Origin: Methylobacterium sp. J-070
Lineage (GTDB): Bacteria; Pseudomonadota; Alphaproteobacteria; Rhizobiales; Beijerinckiaceae
DNA length: 53,557 bases
Direction: 5' to 3'
NCBI RefSeq assembly: GCF_022829385.1
Contig: NZ_JAKSXX010000129.1
Location: forward strand, 1-53,557
This document shows, piece after piece, positions 51,497 to 53,557 of the stretch. The position numbers and the translations under genes are program-made. The notes beneath the pieces were generated by a model. The model was not told the DNA's origin. It saw only the letters and a program-made list of their open reading frames with translations, and did not search any database. Numbering within the stretch: the first letter of the stretch is position 1; each line of letters begins with the position of its first letter.

Positions 51497-52432
51497 ATGC
51501 CCCTCACCAGCGACATCGGCGGCGTCGTGCCGATCGCCCCGACGCCGTTCCACCCGGACGGCCGGATCGACACCGTGTCCCTCGACCGGATGACCGACTT
51601 CTTCGGCTCCGCCGGGGTCGACGGCCTGACGATCCTCGGCCAGCTCGGCGAGGCCGGCAAGCTCGACCAGGCGGAGGGCCTCGCGGTGGCCAAGCAGGTC
51701 CTCGGGCGGACCCGGCTCCCGGTGATCGTCGGCGTCACGGCGCCGGGCTTCGCGGCCATGCGGGCGCTCGCCCGGGAGGTGATGGAGCTGGGCGCTGCCG
51801 GCGTGATGATCGCGCCGCCCAACACCCTGCGCACCGACGACCAGGTGGTCGGCTACTACCGCAACGCCGTCGAGGCGATCGGGCCGGACGTGCCCTTCGT
51901 CCTGCAGGATTACCCCCTCACCTTCTCGGTGCAGATGACCCCGGCGGTGATCCGCCGGATCGTGTCCGAGAACCCCTCCTGCGTGATGCTCAAGCACGAG
52001 GACTGGCCGGGGCTGGAGAAGATCTCGACCCTGCGCGGCTTCGAGGCCGACGGCACGATGCGCCACATCAGCATCCTGGTCGGCAACGGCGGCCTGTTCC
52101 TGGACTTCGAGACCGAGCGCGGCGCCGACGGGGCCAATACCGGCTACGCCTTCCCGGAGATGCTGGTCGACGTGGTCCGCCTCGGCCGGGCCGGCGCGCG
52201 CGAGGCCGCCCACGACCTGTTCGACGCCCACCTGCCCTATCTGCGCTACGAGCAGCAGCAGGGCCCGCTGGGACTGGCGGTGCGCAAATACGTGTTCCAG
52301 CGCCGGGGGATCTTCGCCTCCGACGCGCAGCGCAAGCCCTCGCAGGCGCTGACCGCGCAGGCCAAGGCCGAGGTCGAGTACCTGCTGGCCCGCCTCGCCC
52401 GCACCGATCCGCGGGCACGGCTGGCGCCCTGA
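51497..52432 (+). CDS. Dihydrodipicolinate synthase-family aldolase/lyase
   Basis: This 311-aa class I aldolase of the DapA/NAL family has the beta-barrel start GVVPIAPTPFHPDGRIDTVSLDRM, the Tyr in FVLQDYPLTFSVQ and the Schiff-base Lys in CVMLKHEDWPGLEK. The usual GTTGE of DHDPS is replaced by ILGQLGEAGKL, so lysine synthesis is unlikely; it may act on a keto-acid such as a sugar-acid derivative. It is downstream of the molybdenum enzyme, separated by 91 bp. Confidence 0.85.
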   Translation: MPLTSDIGGVVPIAPTPFHPDGRIDTVSLDRMTDFFGSAGVDGLTILGQLGEAGKLDQAEGLAVAKQVLGRTRLPVIVGVTAPGFAAMRALAREVMELGAAGVMIAPPNTLRTDDQVVGYYRNAVEAIGPDVPFVLQDYPLTFSVQMTPAVIRRIVSENPSCVMLKHEDWPGLEKISTLRGFEADGTMRHISILVGNGGLFLDFETERGADGANTGYAFPEMLVDVVRLGRAGAREAAHDLFDAHLPYLRYEQQQGPLGLAVRKYVFQRRGIFASDAQRKPSQALTAQAKAEVEYLLARLARTDPRARLAP

Positions 52433-52502
52433 GGCCGGGCGCGACGCCGCCCGTCTCCCGTCCACGGGTCCGCCCGCTCCGCTTGCCCGGTCGGGCGGAC
52501 CC

Positions 52503-53557
52503 TCAAGCCCCCGCCTTGCCCTCCGGCTGCGGCGTGACCCTGTCCCCGTCGCGCAGGGAGGCCGGCGGTCCCACGACGACGCGCTCGTCGCCGGTCAGGC
52601 CGGCGCGCAGCTCCAGCGCCGTCGCGGTCTGGCGGAAGATCGTGACCGGGCGCATCCGCGCGACGGTGCGCCCGTCCGCGTCCGCCTCGACCACCGCCAC
52701 GCGGGTGCCGTGCTGGTCGAAGATCAGGGCGTCGCTCGGCACCGTCACGGCGGGCGAGGCCCGCGGGATCTCCAGGGTGATGGTGATGTACAGCCCGGCC
52801 CGCAGGACGCCGTCCGGGTTGGGGATGTCGACCTGCGTCACCAGCGTGCGCGCGGCCGAGAGCAGCGTCGTCGACGAGCGCGCGACCTTTCCGGGGAAGA
52901 CCTTTCCCGGGATCTGCGCCACCTCGATCCGGGCGTCGAGCCCGTCGCGGACGCCCTCGGCGGCGTAGAGCGGCACGTTCACCGCCATGCGCAGCACGTC
53001 GTCCCGCGCCAGGGTCAGGAGCGGCATCCCCGTGTTGGTGTCGGCGGTGACCGCGTCCCCGACATCGTTGTTGCGGGTCGTCACCACCCCGTCGAAGGGC
53101 GCGCGGATCTCCTCGAAGCCGGTCAGGACCTTGAGCCGCGCGACCTGGGCCTCCTGGGCGGCAATGTTGGCCTGCGCGACCTTCACGGCGGCCTTCACGG
53201 CGTCGAGGTTGGCGGTCTGCGCGAGCACGCCGGCCTGCGACGTGTCGGCGTTCTGGCGGGTCTCGGCCCCGCTGCCGGCCAGCGTCGAGGTCCGCCGGTT
53301 GGTCACGTCCGCGAGGTGGCGGTTGGCCTCCGCCTGGTCGACCATCGCGTGCGCCTGGATCAGCGCCGCCTGCAGCTGCAGCACCTGCGCCTGCGCCTGG
53401 ACGAGCTGCTGGTCGAGGTCGGGGGCGCTGATCCGGAACAGCAGGTCGCCCTTCCGCACATGCGTGCCGATATCGACCCTGCGCTCGACGATGTAGCCGG
53501 TCGCCCTTGGGTAGAGGCTCGCCGTGTCGAAGGCCTGGGTGGTGCCGGTCTGGGTGA
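52503..53557 (-). CDS. RND efflux periplasmic adaptor (HlyD/MFP), partial at the right edge
   Basis: This membrane fusion protein links an inner-membrane RND pump to an outer-membrane channel. Seen in order are the lipoyl half THVRKGDLLFRISAPDLDQQL, a long alpha-hairpin (about LVQAQAQVLQLQAALIQAHAMVDQAEANRHLADVTN to AQEAQVARLKVL), the second lipoyl half FDGVVTTRNNDVGDAV and the beta-barrel RDVLRMAVNVPLYAAEGV. The reading continues through VERRVDIGTHV to the window end without a stop, so the N-terminus and signal peptide lie outside. A GTG at 53459 is internal, not the start. Confidence 0.9.
   Translation of the reverse strand, partial: TQTGTTQAFDTASLYPRATGYIVERRVDIGTHVRKGDLLFRISAPDLDQQLVQAQAQVLQLQAALIQAHAMVDQAEANRHLADVTNRRTSTLAGSGAETRQNADTSQAGVLAQTANLDAVKAAVKVAQANIAAQEAQVARLKVLTGFEEIRAPFDGVVTTRNNDVGDAVTADTNTGMPLLTLARDDVLRMAVNVPLYAAEGVRDGLDARIEVAQIPGKVFPGKVARSSTTLLSAARTLVTQVDIPNPDGVLRAGLYITITLEIPRASPAVTVPSDALIFDQHGTRVAVVEADADGRTVARMRPVTIFRQTATALELRAGLTGDERVVVGPPASLRDGDRVTPQPEGKAGA

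Overview
The window looks like chromosome from a very GC-rich alphaproteobacterium, most likely Methylobacterium/Methylorubrum (inference from extreme GC, a MucR/Ros regulator, a Lrp-controlled ACC deaminase, HWE/HisKA_2 kinases, a HAMP-MCP with a NIT-type sensor and a RepA-family gene). I had no database access; family calls rest on motifs and remembered family sequences.

Layout. 58-134 is an initiator tRNA with its terminator. 0.66-10.3 kb is housekeeping and accessory chromosome: mucR, a Do/DegP protease, rarA, a divergent acdR/acdS pair, a cupin, a zinc-type quinone oxidoreductase with an HxlR-regulator remnant beside it, and a chemoreceptor. 10.4-14.0 kb holds an RlmB-type methyltransferase and a plasmid-type replication module: a DnaA-box-like site, seven iteron-like repeats, seven 12-bp tandem repeats, a repA gene and a HARE-HTH gene. 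14.3-21.8 kb has small membrane or secreted proteins, beta-carbonic anhydrase, an HWE kinase, ArgE, DoxX and a GST.

22.5-28.3 kb is a probable glycine-controlled operon. A tandem glycine riboswitch precedes a DadA-type FAD oxidoreductase, a PLP fold-II lyase, a BhcC-like 3-hydroxy-D-aspartate aldolase, a BhcD-like iminosuccinate reductase/ornithine cyclodeaminase homologue, and cobF. Together the enzymes could turn glycine into glyoxylate and then aspartate, a beta-hydroxyaspartate-cycle-like route (inference).

30377-41856 is a complete Tn7-like transposon of 11,480 bp. It has TGT/ACA termini, a perfect 5-bp GGCGG target duplication, and two plus three repeated TnsB-site-like motifs at the ends. 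It carries tnsA-tnsB-tnsC-tniQ, an unknown 490-aa cargo gene at the left end, a winged-helix regulator and a PHP-ABC ATPase frameshifted at a 19-bp imperfect tandem duplication. A second array of seven TnsB-type sites lies inside the element upstream of tnsA. No Cas genes or CRISPR repeats were seen.

42.4-53.6 kb returns to ordinary chromosome: an alpha/beta hydrolase, cupin, uncharacterised protein, GAF-HisKA_2 kinase, two small proteins, a three-subunit molybdenum aldehyde/xanthine oxidoreductase, a DapA-family aldolase/lyase and the partial periplasmic adaptor of an RND pump that runs off the right edge.
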